Positions 24,789-34,123 are shown, counted from the stretch's first letter. The stretch is 64,000 bases of DNA from Paenibacillaceae bacterium (GCA_900766135.1 CAAFUF010000016.1:62001-126000); one strand, 5' to 3'. Notes: generated by a model not told the origin, from the sequence alone. Numbers and translations: made by a program.

Positions 24789-25934
24789 CTAATGGCGCGG
24801 AGGAAGGGGCCCGAGGTACTGCAAATATTGGCATTCGATGCGCCCGTTGAACAGCTTGCGGCGCTTGTCCGCTTTACGCTGGAAGTCGTGCTCGAACTGC
24901 TTGGTCGGAGTGAGCGCGAAGAACGACCATGTCGGCAGCCCGGCCATCACTCTCCCGAGCTGGGCGATCAGCTTGCGCACTTCCTTCTCTTCGCCGATCC
25001 GTTCTCCGTAGGGCGGATTCGTCATCATCACGCCGTAATCGCCTTCCGGCTGGACCCTCACCGCAGGCAGGCAAGCGAACTGGATTTCGTTCGCCAGCCC
25101 AGCGCTCTTGGCTGCGGCCTTGGCGATCTCGATCGCCTCCGGATCGATGTCGCTGCCGGCAATGTTCAGCGGCACGTCATCCCGCACCGCATCGATGGCC
25201 TCGTCGCGCGCCTGCTGCCACAGCTCCTCCGGCACGACCGGCCAGCGCTCAGAGTTGAACGTACGCCGGAGGCCCGGCGCGATGTTCCAGGCGATCATCG
25301 CCGCCTCGATCGGCAGCGTGCCCGATCCACAGCATGGATCGTAGAACGGACGCGCCGGGTTTTGGTTCCAGCGGCTCAGCAGGATCATCGCCGCCGCCAT
25401 CGTTTCCTTCAGCGGCGCTTCCGTCGCGTGCTTGCGGTAGCCGCGTTTGTGCAGTGCCGGGCCGGTGGTATCGAGCGTCAACAAGGCTTTGTCGTTCAAC
25501 AATATCACTTCGATGACATAACGAGGTCCGGTTTCTTCAAACCACTCCGTATGATACGCTTGCTGCAGCTTGTCGACGATCGCCTTCTTGACGATCCCCT
25601 GGCAAGCCGGTACGCTGCTGAGCTGCGATTTGTGGGAGCGGCCCTCCACCGGGAATTCCCCGTCAACCGGAATAAAGTCCTGCCAAGGCAGCGCTTTGGT
25701 GCCCTCGAACAGCTCGTCGAACGTGACCGCGGTAAACTCGCCCATTTTGATGAGCACCCGGTCCGAGGTTCTCAGCCACAAGTTGCAGCGGCAGATGTCG
25801 ATCAGATCTCCGGTAAAATTAACCCGTCCGTTTTCCACGGCCGTGTCTTCATAACCTAATTCCTTTAATTCGCGCGCCACCACGGCTTCCAGGCCCATTG
25901 GGGCGGTTGCGATCAATTGCAAAGGTCCAGCCAT
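24789..25934 (-). CDS. THUMP-domain rRNA (guanine-N2) methyltransferase, YpsC/RlmL type
   Basis: This protein has 381 residues from the preferred ATG at 25934 (MAGPLQLIATAPMGLEAVV), which follows GGAGTG and matches the usual family N-terminus; an upstream ATG at 26009 would add 25 residues without family character. An N-terminal THUMP-type RNA-binding region is followed by a Rossmann methyltransferase domain with PCCGSGTLPIEAA, GSDIDPEAIEIA and the catalytic MTNPPYGERIGEE. It methylates guanine N2 in 23S rRNA in characterised members. It is a single gene; both neighbours are unrelated. Confidence 0.9.
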   Translation of the reverse strand: MAGPLQLIATAPMGLEAVVARELKELGYEDTAVENGRVNFTGDLIDICRCNLWLRTSDRVLIKMGEFTAVTFDELFEGTKALPWQDFIPVDGEFPVEGRSHKSQLSSVPACQGIVKKAIVDKLQQAYHTEWFEETGPRYVIEVILLNDKALLTLDTTGPALHKRGYRKHATEAPLKETMAAAMILLSRWNQNPARPFYDPCCGSGTLPIEAAMIAWNIAPGLRRTFNSERWPVVPEELWQQARDEAIDAVRDDVPLNIAGSDIDPEAIEIAKAAAKSAGLANEIQFACLPAVRVQPEGDYGVMMTNPPYGERIGEEKEVRKLIAQLGRVMAGLPTWSFFALTPTKQFEHDFQRKADKRRKLFNGRIECQYLQYLGPLPPRH

Positions 25935-26069
25935 AGGTAAGTCAATCACTCCAGCTTCACTTAGACTTGTGAGAATAACGGAAAAACCATACAATTCAGT
26001 ATAGGCCAATGTTCTGCAAGTTACAAACGGTTCTTATCCAAGGAAGGAACGGATGAAAGGAAGATCGAG

Positions 26070-26699
26070 ATGCTGACGCCGGAACAATACGGTGATGAAC
26101 TATATTCCAAGGACGAGGTCCTGGAGCGGGTGACCCAATCCATCGCGGAGAGCGGGATACGCGACGTTTCGATCGCGCCGGGGTACGGCCGGCTACTGAC
26201 GCTGCTGGTCAAGCTGGCCGGAGCCAAAGCCGTGCTGGAAATCGGTGCGCTGGGCGGGTACAGCGGAATCTGCCTGGCGCGAGGATTGCCCGCGGACGGG
26301 CGGCTGTTGTCGCTGGAGCTGAAGGAGGAGAACGCCGAGCTGGCGCGGGCCAACTTGCGCGAGGCCGGATTCGGGCCGGTTGCGGAGTACATGGTCGGAC
26401 CTGCGCTTGACAGTCTGCATACCCTGGAGCAACGGGGAGAGCGTTTTGATTTCTTTTTTATCGATGCGGACAAGGAAAATTACCCCAACTATCTCGAATA
26501 TGCCATCAAGCTGGCGAAACCCGGGGCGCTGATTGCCGGGGACAATATCCTGCTGCGCGGGCGGACGCTGAACGAGGACAAAAACGGGCCGTCGGTGCAG
26601 GCGATGCGCCGGTTCAACGAGACGGTCGCCCGGGACGAACGGTTGATCAGTACGCTGCTACCGGCGTATGACGGGCTGGCGCTGGCGATGGTGAAGTAA
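26070..26699 (+). CDS. O-methyltransferase, COMT-like
   Basis: This 209-residue class I SAM-dependent methyltransferase has motif I VLEIGALGGYSGICLA, a following acidic LSLELKEEN, and the metal-site motif FFIDADKENYPNYLEYA near residues 128-144. This pattern belongs to the caffeoyl-CoA/catechol O-methyltransferase group (TrmR/YrrM-like in bacilli, which acts on tRNA). Substrate cannot be decided here. AAAGGAAG precedes the ATG. The gene ends at a strong bidirectional terminator. Confidence 0.88.
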   Translation: MLTPEQYGDELYSKDEVLERVTQSIAESGIRDVSIAPGYGRLLTLLVKLAGAKAVLEIGALGGYSGICLARGLPADGRLLSLELKEENAELARANLREAGFGPVAEYMVGPALDSLHTLEQRGERFDFFFIDADKENYPNYLEYAIKLAKPGALIAGDNILLRGRTLNEDKNGPSVQAMRRFNETVARDERLISTLLPAYDGLALAMVK

Positions 26700-26702
26700 A
26701 CA

Positions 26703-26745
26703 AAGCCGGGTCATTTGACAAGAATCAAATGACCCGGCTTATTCT
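26703..26745. terminator. Bidirectional intrinsic terminator
   Basis: AAGCCGGGTCATTTGA pairs perfectly with TCAAATGACCCGGCTT around CAAGAA, followed by ATTCTTT. It lies between convergent genes ending at 26699 and 26753. Confidence 0.92.
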
Positions 26746-26752
26746 TTGACGG

Positions 26753-28366
26753 CTAAGCTCCTTCAACTATATCCCGTCTGCGGTATCCCATAAAGCCCAA
26801 AACCATGAAGGCAATACTGATCACGGTCATCGTAATAAAGGTTGCCGCATCAAACGGATCTACCGGCATCCGCGGAATCCAGCTTTGAACGGCGGTTTTC
26901 GAGAACCATTCCGGCAAATCCAAAATACCGCCAAAGTAGTTTAAAGCAAAGGAATAGCCAAGATAAGCATAAACGGCTTTCCCAAGTTTTGGCGCCCAAC
27001 CTAAAGCCAAAGCGGCAAGTCCGGTAAAGAACAACACGGAAGGCAGGAAATTATAGCCTGCAGCAAAGAAATCTCCCATATCCATCGTCGAGCTGTCACC
27101 CATGGCGGAAATAGCCGTTCCGCCAAGTCCGGCTGTAGCCAGCAAAATGCCAACAACTCCGGCAACGATGGCCAAAATGACACTCGTCCAATAGAGCCGA
27201 GCACGCGTTACTTTTGTAGCATAAAGCTGGCTCAAATGCAGCCGCGTTTCCTCCGAGAAAAGTTTGTTCACGATCGCGATCGGCAAAATGGAAACCAATC
27301 CGATCATGACCATCATAATGGTCCCGGTGAAGGCTTCTTCGATGGAAACGCCGGAGATCGTAAACATTTGACTCATCAATTCATTGCTTTCAAGAAAGGT
27401 CTGCATATCTCCAAAAATCGAACCATAGGCCGCTCCCATGAGGACGAAAGCAATCAGCCAGCTAATCGTTACGCCTTTGTTCAGCTTAGTAAACAAGCCG
27501 GTTACGGATAGCAATGATTTTTTTGCCGACTCCCGGCCTTCCCGTTCGGGCAAATAACCGGCACCCATATCCCGACCGCCTTCAAGGGCAAAAGCAATGA
27601 TCACGACAATGACGCTGAAGACTGCGGCCAAAATCAGGGGGAACCCATTGTTTTCCGTAAACGGATAAGTCAGATAAGTCCAACCCATCGGATTGATCAT
27701 GGAGAAATCCACATTCGACACATCCGTACCGGCGCGGAAAATATAAAGCAAGCCTATAATTCCGAGCGATGACCCCGTTGCGCTGGAAGAGGTCGGCATA
27801 ATCTGCGCCATGACTAAGGCAATCACGGCCCCCAAAATCCCGGCCATTCCGATGGATGCGCCAAACAAAAAGGATCCTTTGGCCGAAATCGCATCTACGC
27901 CAAAGCTGGTCATCATTCCGCCAATGACGAGCGCTAATATGATATTGATCACGACGACTTCGGCAATCACCGCAAACGAATTGGCTTGACGACCGACTTG
28001 AAAGGAGCGTACAAGTTCCGTAAGCCCTAGATCTTCTTCTTTGCGAGTATGGCTTACCACGTGCAATGCCGCGATAATCATCGCGAATAAACCGCAGAAT
28101 AACAACATTTCGTGCGCATACATCGCGCCCAAAGTATAATCCGCTGCGGACTTAACCGGTGTAGGACCAACCATGGAAATCATGGCAGGATTTTGCAAGG
28201 TCTCATACATCCCCTGCAAACCTTGCCCCTTGCCGATTTCTTCAAAGGCTGAAACAAAACCGCCCGAAAACAAACCTATCCCTAAAACCCAGAAGATTAT
28301 TTTTTTCCAATCCCGTTTCAGATATTGAACAAACAGTGCGCCCCAACGTGCAAATTTTTCTTGCAT
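26753..28366 (-). CDS. ABC exporter permease, ABC-2 type
   Basis: This 537-residue protein has about twelve membrane segments arranged as two six-segment halves, the second beginning after the polar stretch GREGRESAKKSLL. It resembles the large single-chain permeases paired with tetronasin-type antibiotic ATPases. ATG 28366 (MQEKFARWGALF) follows CGGAGGAGAC, 23 bp after the stop of the ATPase gene, so the two form an operon. Transported compound unknown; drug or peptide efflux is likely. Base composition is visibly more AT-rich than neighbouring operons. Confidence 0.88.
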   Translation of the reverse strand: MQEKFARWGALFVQYLKRDWKKIIFWVLGIGLFSGGFVSAFEEIGKGQGLQGMYETLQNPAMISMVGPTPVKSAADYTLGAMYAHEMLLFCGLFAMIIAALHVVSHTRKEEDLGLTELVRSFQVGRQANSFAVIAEVVVINIILALVIGGMMTSFGVDAISAKGSFLFGASIGMAGILGAVIALVMAQIMPTSSSATGSSLGIIGLLYIFRAGTDVSNVDFSMINPMGWTYLTYPFTENNGFPLILAAVFSVIVVIIAFALEGGRDMGAGYLPEREGRESAKKSLLSVTGLFTKLNKGVTISWLIAFVLMGAAYGSIFGDMQTFLESNELMSQMFTISGVSIEEAFTGTIMMVMIGLVSILPIAIVNKLFSEETRLHLSQLYATKVTRARLYWTSVILAIVAGVVGILLATAGLGGTAISAMGDSSTMDMGDFFAAGYNFLPSVLFFTGLAALALGWAPKLGKAVYAYLGYSFALNYFGGILDLPEWFSKTAVQSWIPRMPVDPFDAATFITMTVISIAFMVLGFMGYRRRDIVEGA

Positions 28367-28389
28367 CCTAGTCTCCTCCGTTCCCACTC

Positions 28390-29271
28390 TTAGACTTCAT
28401 AATGACGCATGAATAAGTCTTCAAGCGTAGGCGGCACCGATTCAAACTTCTTAACGCCCAATTTTGCCGCTTCGGACAAAATATCGTTGATAAATGCATT
28501 ATCCGCAGAGAAGGTCGCTTGATTCCCGGTTTGCTTGAAATCATGGACCCCGTTAACGGACGCCATCCGAGCCACATCGCCTTCGGTTACCAAAGTAACC
28601 GTCGAACGCGTTAAGTGACGCAATTCGTCTAATGTCCCGGTTTCAACCACTTTGCCTTGACGAATGATCACTACCTTATCGGCCAGGCGTTCCACTTCGC
28701 TCAAAATATGGGAGGACAGTAAGATGGCCTTCCCCGCACGTTTGATTTTTTCAACTTCTTCTTGGAAGACGGCTTCCATCAACGGATCCAGCCCGGAAGT
28801 CGGTTCGTCGAAAATATACAAATCGGAGTCGACGGACAAAGCCGCAATCAAGCCGACTTTTTGCCGATTTCCTTTGGAATAGCCTTTGGCCTTCTTCTTA
28901 GGATCCAATTCAAAACGCTTAATCAAATAGTCGCGTTTAGTTTTGTCACCGCCGCCATGCAACTTAATGAATAAATCAATGATTTCGCCGCCGGTTAAGC
29001 TGCCCCAAAGAGCCACGTCTCCCGGAACATAAGAAATTCGTTTATGAATCTCAAGGCTATCCTTCCATACATCCTTGCCAAAGATTTTGGCATCCCCGGC
29101 ATCCCGGTTGATGATTCCGAGCAAAGTGCGAATCGTTGTTGATTTGCCCGCACCGTTCGGCCCGATAAAGCCGACGACTTCCCCGGCGTTTACCGTAAAT
29201 GACACGTCATGCAACGCTTTGAATTTCCCGAACTTTTTTTGTAAGCCCTGCACTTTTACAATTTCCTTCAT
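28390..29271 (-). CDS. ABC exporter ATPase
   Basis: This 293-residue ATPase has Walker A GPNGAGKST near residues 37-45, the unusual signature YSKGNRQKV in place of LSGGQ, Walker B LYIFDEPTSGLDP and the switch histidine in LLSSHILSEVE. A C-terminal domain of about 75 residues follows, as in drug exporters of the DrrA type. It pairs with the permease downstream. The divergent TetR gene at 29596 and inverted repeats in the gap suggest ligand-induced expression. Confidence 0.92.
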   Translation of the reverse strand: MKEIVKVQGLQKKFGKFKALHDVSFTVNAGEVVGFIGPNGAGKSTTIRTLLGIINRDAGDAKIFGKDVWKDSLEIHKRISYVPGDVALWGSLTGGEIIDLFIKLHGGGDKTKRDYLIKRFELDPKKKAKGYSKGNRQKVGLIAALSVDSDLYIFDEPTSGLDPLMEAVFQEEVEKIKRAGKAILLSSHILSEVERLADKVVIIRQGKVVETGTLDELRHLTRSTVTLVTEGDVARMASVNGVHDFKQTGNQATFSADNAFINDILSEAAKLGVKKFESVPPTLEDLFMRHYEV

Positions 29272-29347
29272 AGCACTAAAACTCCTTCTTAACCAGTTTT
29301 AGTAACGTGCTTTCCAGTTTAAAAAGCAAGGCTTCACTTCGAACGAT

Positions 29348-29487
29348 AATGAACTATGAAGTAGATAATAGTTCATTTATTTGCGATTTATCGCCTTGTT
29401 TTAAACCAAAGTTCATTTACAGATTCAGTTATAACCCTTTTTAACGGCCCAGTCAATTTAAAAATACTAAATTCAGAACTATGGTTC
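29348..29487. promoter_or_regulatory. Candidate TetR operators in the divergent gap
   Basis: AATGAACTAT (29348-29357) and ATAGTTCATT (29368-29377) form a perfect 10-bp inverted repeat with a 10-bp centre. The related words GAACTAT and GTTC recur at 29476-29487, and GTTCATTTA recurs near 29410. These lie in the AT-rich 324-bp gap between the ABC exporter and the TetR gene and are the best operator candidates. Nothing else is seen in the gap. Confidence 0.55.
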
Positions 29488-29595
29488 GTTTGATGATTCA
29501 TAATTTTCGGTCTATAATAAATATGTAGAAAAATTATGAACTAAGCAGCTCTTATATATTTTCAATTCAACACAGTTGGAAAGCAGGAATGAGAA

Positions 29596-30192
29596 ATGAA
29601 CGGTTTTGAGAAGCGGACCCAAGAGAAGAAAAAGCAAGTATTGAAAGCGACGTTTGACTTGATGAATACCGATGCCGGGGTCGAGAACGTAACGATGGAT
29701 GAGATCGCGAAACATTCCAATGTCGGTAAAACGACGATTTTTAAGTATTTTGGAAGCAAAGAAAACCTGATCCACGAAGTTTTTACGTATTTTTTATCTC
29801 AAATGGGGGACACGGCCCGAGCCATCATGGCTGAGAACAAGCCCTTCGAAGAAACGATGATTGCCATGAGTCTGAACAAAATCAATTATTTGGATAAAAT
29901 CAACAAGCAGTTTTATTTGGATTTAATGGATTATTTTACGAAGAAGGACAATGACGGCTTATCGCTGATCATGCAGCAATACGTCAAGGAGAGCTATAGC
30001 ATGATGTTGGATTTATTCCATCGCGGGCGTAAAGAAGGCAAGGTGGATTTGAAATATTCGGACGAATTTCTATTGATTTATTTCCAAGCTTTGGTTGAAG
30101 GAATATCCAGCCCGCATATCTACTCGAAGATTCTCCCTTATACCGCCCAATGGACGGAATTGCTGATCAAAGGCATTGCGCCGAACCAATAG
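29596..30192 (+). CDS. TetR-family regulator of the ABC exporter
   Basis: This 198-residue regulator has a TetR helix-turn-helix at residues ~28-50 (NVTMDEIAKHSNVGKTTIFK followed by YFGSKENL) and an all-helical ligand domain. It is divergent from the ABC exporter genes, the classic arrangement for a local repressor. Codon and base use is AT-rich like the exporter genes and unlike the flanking operons. A terminator follows at 30205. Confidence 0.88.
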   Translation: MNGFEKRTQEKKKQVLKATFDLMNTDAGVENVTMDEIAKHSNVGKTTIFKYFGSKENLIHEVFTYFLSQMGDTARAIMAENKPFEETMIAMSLNKINYLDKINKQFYLDLMDYFTKKDNDGLSLIMQQYVKESYSMMLDLFHRGRKEGKVDLKYSDEFLLIYFQALVEGISSPHIYSKILPYTAQWTELLIKGIAPNQ

Positions 30193-30204
30193 AATAGACG
30201 AATA

Positions 30205-30238
30205 GGACTCTGTTCTGAATCGAACAGAGTTCTTTTTT
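30205..30238 (+). terminator. Intrinsic terminator after the TetR gene
   Basis: GGACTCTGTTC pairs with GAACAGAGTTC (one G-T pair) around a six-base loop, followed by six T. Confidence 0.9.
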
Positions 30239-30342
30239 CATGCGGTTGATGAATGGGATGATTGAATTTGGTTGATATTGAATGTATTTGGTTGAAAATT
30301 GCGGAATTTGTGATACGATGAATTCAGTTGGGAGGGGAAAAA

Positions 30343-31092
30343 ATGTTAACCGAGGAGAGATATCGCCGAATTCTGCGGCGGCTGCAGGAGAAGGGCATCG
30401 TCAAGCTCCAGGAGCTTTGCACGTTGCTTGAAGCTTCAGAATCTACCGTGAGGCGCGATTTGGCGGACCTGGAAGAGCGAGGCCTGCTCCGGAGAGTCCA
30501 TGGCGGTGCGGCGTTGCCGGCAATGTCCGGGGAGCTGGAGCCGGGGATGGCGGAGAAATCAGCCGTAAACGTCCCCCAAAAGCAAAAGATTGCCGAAATG
30601 GCATCCGATTTGGTCCGCAGCGGGGAGGCGATTTATCTGGACGCCGGAACGACGACCTTGGCGATGATCCCTTATCTGAAAGGGAAGCCGATCACCGTCG
30701 TGACGAACGGCTTGCCGCAGTTGGATGCGCTGCTGGAGGCCGATATTCCAAGTTATCTGCTTGGCGGATTGGCCAAAAAACGCACGAAAGCCGTGGTCGG
30801 CAGCCTGGCGCAGGAGAATTTGGCGCACTTTCGTTTTGATCGGTGTTTTCTTGGGGCGAATGGCGTTCACCCGGAATCGGGTTTTACGACGCCGGACCCG
30901 GAGGAAGCAGCGCTGAAGCGCCGGGCATGCGAGCGCTCCTCACAAGCTTACGTGCTAGCGGATTCCAGCAAAATTGGAAGCGTCGCCTTCGCCATGATGC
31001 TGGAACTGGAGCGTGCGACACTCATTACGGAGCATGTCCCGGAACGCTGGCGCAAGCCCATCATGGAACTAACAAATCTTATTGGAGGATAA
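30343..31092 (+). CDS. DeoR-family repressor of the fructose operon
   Basis: This 249-residue regulator starts at ATG 30343 (MLTEERYRRILRRLQ) after GGGAGGGG; an upstream in-frame TTG is less likely. The N-terminal DeoR helix-turn-helix ends with the family mark GLLRRVHGGA. The C-terminal DeoRC sensor domain contains IYLDAGTTTLAM and VVTNGLP. It is followed after two bases by fruK, so it is probably FruR and senses fructose 1-phosphate. A fruA transporter gene is not present downstream. Confidence 0.85.
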   Translation: MLTEERYRRILRRLQEKGIVKLQELCTLLEASESTVRRDLADLEERGLLRRVHGGAALPAMSGELEPGMAEKSAVNVPQKQKIAEMASDLVRSGEAIYLDAGTTTLAMIPYLKGKPITVVTNGLPQLDALLEADIPSYLLGGLAKKRTKAVVGSLAQENLAHFRFDRCFLGANGVHPESGFTTPDPEEAALKRRACERSSQAYVLADSSKIGSVAFAMMLELERATLITEHVPERWRKPIMELTNLIGG

Positions 31093-31094
31093 TC

Positions 31095-32012
31095 ATGATC
31101 TATACTATCACCTTAAATCCTTCCATCGACTATATCGTGGAAGTCGACGACCTGCAGCTTGGCAGATTGAATCGCATGAAGCGGGACCTGAAGCTGCCCG
31201 GCGGGAAGGGGATCAATGTATCCCGAATTCTGAAACGGCTTGGGGCGGACACGACCGCATTGGGGTTCCTTGGCGGATTCACCGGCGAATTTATAGAGGG
31301 ATTTTTGCGGAATGAGGGAATTGACACCGATTTTGTACGTATTGGCGGCGGAGATACCCGGATTAATATCAAACTCAAGCATGGCGAGGAAACGGAAATT
31401 AACGGCGGGGGCCCGGCCATCACGGGGGAAGAAGCCAATAACTTAGTGGAGAAGCTGTCCGTCCTGAGGGAAGGCGACCTCGTCATCCTGGCCGGCAGCC
31501 TGCCTCCGTCGCTTCCCGGCGATTTCTATGAGCAACTGATCGGGATGTGTAAAAAGCAGGGGGCGGAGTTCGTCATCGACACCACGGGCGAACCGTTGCG
31601 CCGGGCACTGGCGTACCAGCCGCTGCTCGTAAAGCCGAATCATCATGAACTAGCCGAGCTGTTTGGCGTGGTGATTGAAACGCAAGCACAGCTGATCGCT
31701 TACGGTCGCCGGCTGCTTGAAGAAGGGGCGCGTCACGTATTGATTTCGATGGCCGGGGAAGGGGCTTTGCTGATCAGCGGCAACGAGGTTTACCATGCGA
31801 ACGTTCCTCCAGGCAAGGTGCGCAACTCCGTGGGAGCCGGCGATTCGATGATCGCCGGCTTCTCGGGAACGCTCGCCATGAGCGGAGATTTAATGGAGGC
31901 GTTTCGCGCCGGCGTAGCCTCGGGCAGCGCAACCGCCTTTTCCGACGATCTGGCCGAGCGCACGCGGATTGAAGAGCTGCGTCCGCAGGTCCTCATTTCG
32001 AGGGTGGATTAG
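31095..32012 (+). CDS. fruK: 1-phosphofructokinase
   Basis: This 305-residue PfkB kinase begins MIYTITLNPSIDYIVEV and has PGGKGINVSRILKRLG, the anion-hole motif NSVGAGDSMIAGF with catalytic Asp250, and KPNHHELAELFG. These fit 1-phosphofructokinase (or the closely related tagatose-6-phosphate kinase). Pairing with a DeoR regulator favours FruK. The ribosome site TTGGAGGA overlaps the end of the regulator gene region, so the two are co-expressed. It makes fructose 1,6-bisphosphate. Confidence 0.88.
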   Translation: MIYTITLNPSIDYIVEVDDLQLGRLNRMKRDLKLPGGKGINVSRILKRLGADTTALGFLGGFTGEFIEGFLRNEGIDTDFVRIGGGDTRINIKLKHGEETEINGGGPAITGEEANNLVEKLSVLREGDLVILAGSLPPSLPGDFYEQLIGMCKKQGAEFVIDTTGEPLRRALAYQPLLVKPNHHELAELFGVVIETQAQLIAYGRRLLEEGARHVLISMAGEGALLISGNEVYHANVPPGKVRNSVGAGDSMIAGFSGTLAMSGDLMEAFRAGVASGSATAFSDDLAERTRIEELRPQVLISRVD

Positions 32013-32038
32013 TTCGGTTTCCGGTTTAGCCGGTGGCC

Positions 32039-32482
32039 TTATTCGTCCCGGCCGTTTCTGTATTCGCTTAGCTTCTGATTCAGCTGGTTGGCCTGTTTAT
32101 GTCCGTCGATGAACATCATGGCATATACCAGGCCTTTAATGACCAAGATCACCGCGATGAGCATCAACAATTGCTCGGTGTCCATCATGGGATTGGGGCT
32201 CGCCAACCATAGCCACATCAGGAGCATGACCGCGGCGAGCGCGTAGCAAAGCGCAAAGCTGATCATCTGGGCTTTTTTGCTCAGCTCGGGCTCATATTTA
32301 TTCACCAGGGCGTACTTGTAAAAAGTAAACGCCGAAGCCGCAATCATGATTTGCCAAAGCCATGAGGCCGAAATGCGCTCGGTAGAGCTAAGGGACAAAT
32401 AGATTGCGGTAATTACCGTCAATCCCCCGCTGGCCATGAACCAATCCTTTATGAAATAGGATAAATATTTGCTGATTTTCAT
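32039..32482 (-). CDS. DUF3021 membrane protein
   Basis: This 147-residue protein has four membrane segments (about residues 20-35, 45-60, 75-95, 105-120) and a charged C-terminal tail. It is typical of the DUF3021 proteins that accompany LytTR regulators. It starts 12 bp after the LytTR gene. DUF3021 partners are thought to restrain their LytTR partner at the membrane; here that is inference from context. Confidence 0.8.
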   Translation of the reverse strand: MKISKYLSYFIKDWFMASGGLTVITAIYLSLSSTERISASWLWQIMIAASAFTFYKYALVNKYEPELSKKAQMISFALCYALAAVMLLMWLWLASPNPMMDTEQLLMLIAVILVIKGLVYAMMFIDGHKQANQLNQKLSEYRNGRDE

Positions 32483-32494
32483 TTGAACGCCTCC

Positions 32495-32932
32495 TTATAA
32501 TCCCAATTTCCGTCGGAGTACGGGAACGTACTGCCGTGAAATAAACACCTTTTCGCCATTCAAAAGCAAGGCTTCAAACCGCCCATAGAGAACCGGACTG
32601 ACCGATTTGATTTTCGCCAGGTTCAGGATGGTTGATTTCGATGCCCGGAAAAAATCCAAGCTTTCATATTCCGCCTCGATTTCGTAGAGCCGGAGCCTGG
32701 ATTCGTAAACTTGTTCCCGGCAATAGATGAAAACCCGGTTATCCACCGATTCGAAATAAAAAACGTCTTTCGGATTGAGGATGTGGATTTGCAGCTCGCG
32801 TGTTCCGATCAGTTTCCTGGGGTGGGATTTCAGAGAATAAATCAACTGCAGCAGCGTCTCGTCAGGCTCATTCCAGCGAATAATAATCTCCGGCTCATTT
32901 CCGGCGGGAATCGATTCGATCGTTATTTTCAT
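32495..32932 (-). CDS. LytTR DNA-binding regulator
   Basis: This is a 145-residue protein from ATG 32932 (MKITIESIPAGNEPE) after AAGGAAGG. The C-terminal ~95 residues form a LytTR domain, with VFYFESVDNRVFIYC, FFRASKSTILNL and ISRQYVPVLRRKLGL. The N-terminal part lacks a receiver phosphorylation site. It is the partner of the DUF3021 gene and probably controls its own operon and targets elsewhere. Confidence 0.88.
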   Translation of the reverse strand: MKITIESIPAGNEPEIIIRWNEPDETLLQLIYSLKSHPRKLIGTRELQIHILNPKDVFYFESVDNRVFIYCREQVYESRLRLYEIEAEYESLDFFRASKSTILNLAKIKSVSPVLYGRFEALLLNGEKVFISRQYVPVLRRKLGL

Positions 32933-33080
32933 CCGCGTTCCTTCCTTCGTCTTTCTTTTTTCCAAGGCGGCCCTGCTTTCCACCTCAAGTATATTTTTGA
33001 GGGGGTTCGTAATCAATAGATGCATAGCAAGCTGTCGTTTTGGGGCGGTAAGCTGTATCAAAAAGCTAACGTTCGGCATT

Positions 33081-33126
33081 CATGAAAAAAGCACGATAAC
33101 CTTATAGGTTACCGTGCTTTTTCATG
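33081..33126. terminator. Intrinsic terminator after the cupin gene
   Basis: CATGAAAAAAGCACGATAACC pairs with GGTTACCGTGCTTTTTCATG around TTATA, with A and T runs on both sides. It lies just beyond the 3' end of the minus-strand cupin gene. Confidence 0.88.
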
Positions 33127-33144
33127 AGTGGCGTTTATCTGAAC

Positions 33145-33855
33145 TTACGGTCCATCGTGGTATAAATGTGCCCAACCGTTTCCGATGACCTGCGGGCGGC
33201 GGGGATTGCCGTCGCTCTGTTGATAGGGCCGCAGCCCGTAACCCTGGTTATAGGGAGGATGGGAGGAATGTGGCGAATAAGCCGGTTGCGGATGAGGGTA
33301 AGGGGCTTGTTGGTTTTCCTGATGACAGCCCCGCGGCGGACCGATGATCACCGTTTGGTTAAGCGGAGCGAACGCTTCCCGGACCTTGTCGACATCCAGA
33401 CAATAGGTATGCGCGAACGCTTCGGGCGGAGTCAGCCGCAACATATCGGACGCGGGGATGATTTCGGGAATAGGCTGATCGAAAATCGCCAGGAAATGCG
33501 TGCCGTCCATGGTTGCGGTGTCGTAATGCCACCAGCCCTGCGGAACGCTTGTCGCTTGGCCGGGACGGTTCGGATAATGCCGCAGTTCCCTGGTGAACGG
33601 GTTGATGATCGAGACGACGACTTCCCCCGAGATGCAATACACGAGCTCGGAGGCGTTTTGATGAATATGCATTTCAATGACATTGCCCTTGTCCAGATAA
33701 GTATCCAGCATCGACATATTCCCGAGCGTATTTAACTGATGGATGGACAATTCGTTGATGAAGTTGCGTTGATCCTTTCGGACCGTCGTGTTCCGGTTGA
33801 CGTCGAACGAGAACTGTGCGTTGGGTGACGTGAAATCCATGTAAGAAACCGCCAT
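33145..33855 (-). CDS. Cupin-domain protein with disordered tail
   Basis: This 236-residue protein has a single cupin in residues ~50-140, with metal-site residues in EMHIHQNASELVYCISGEV and a second motif around GWWHYDTATMDGTHF. The last ~60 residues are rich in Pro, Tyr, His, Gln and Ser (HPQPAYSPHSSHPPYNQGYG) and look disordered, as in some spore-surface proteins of bacilli. No signal peptide. Specific substrate or role unknown; oxalate-decarboxylase-like metal binding is possible. Single-gene unit. Confidence 0.75.
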   Translation of the reverse strand: MAVSYMDFTSPNAQFSFDVNRNTTVRKDQRNFINELSIHQLNTLGNMSMLDTYLDKGNVIEMHIHQNASELVYCISGEVVVSIINPFTRELRHYPNRPGQATSVPQGWWHYDTATMDGTHFLAIFDQPIPEIIPASDMLRLTPPEAFAHTYCLDVDKVREAFAPLNQTVIIGPPRGCHQENQQAPYPHPQPAYSPHSSHPPYNQGYGLRPYQQSDGNPRRPQVIGNGWAHLYHDGP

Positions 33856-34023
33856 GGTTGCTCCCTGCCTTTCCTACGTATAGGCGCTATCACTTCTACT
33901 GGATATCTATGTTCGAGTTCGAGTTTATATGTACGGGAAGAAGCGGGGGATAGGCGCAAGTTCACGAAGCAGTGCAAGTTCCCGATCTGCACCCCAATGT
34001 GTTCCTTTTTTCACAAAAATCGA

Positions 34024-34053
34024 TTGCTTAAGGAAACGCCGGTACAGTATAAT
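34024..34053 (+). promoter_or_regulatory. Promoter of the amino acid permease gene
   Basis: TTGCTT (34024-34029) and TATAAT (34048-34053) are separated by 18 bp, upstream of the permease ATG at 34124. Confidence 0.6.
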
Positions 34054-34123
34054 GATGCGGTAATTTGCGGACCAGCTTCCCAGTTACGAAAATACGACAA
34101 CCAGAAGGATTTGAGAACGACCT

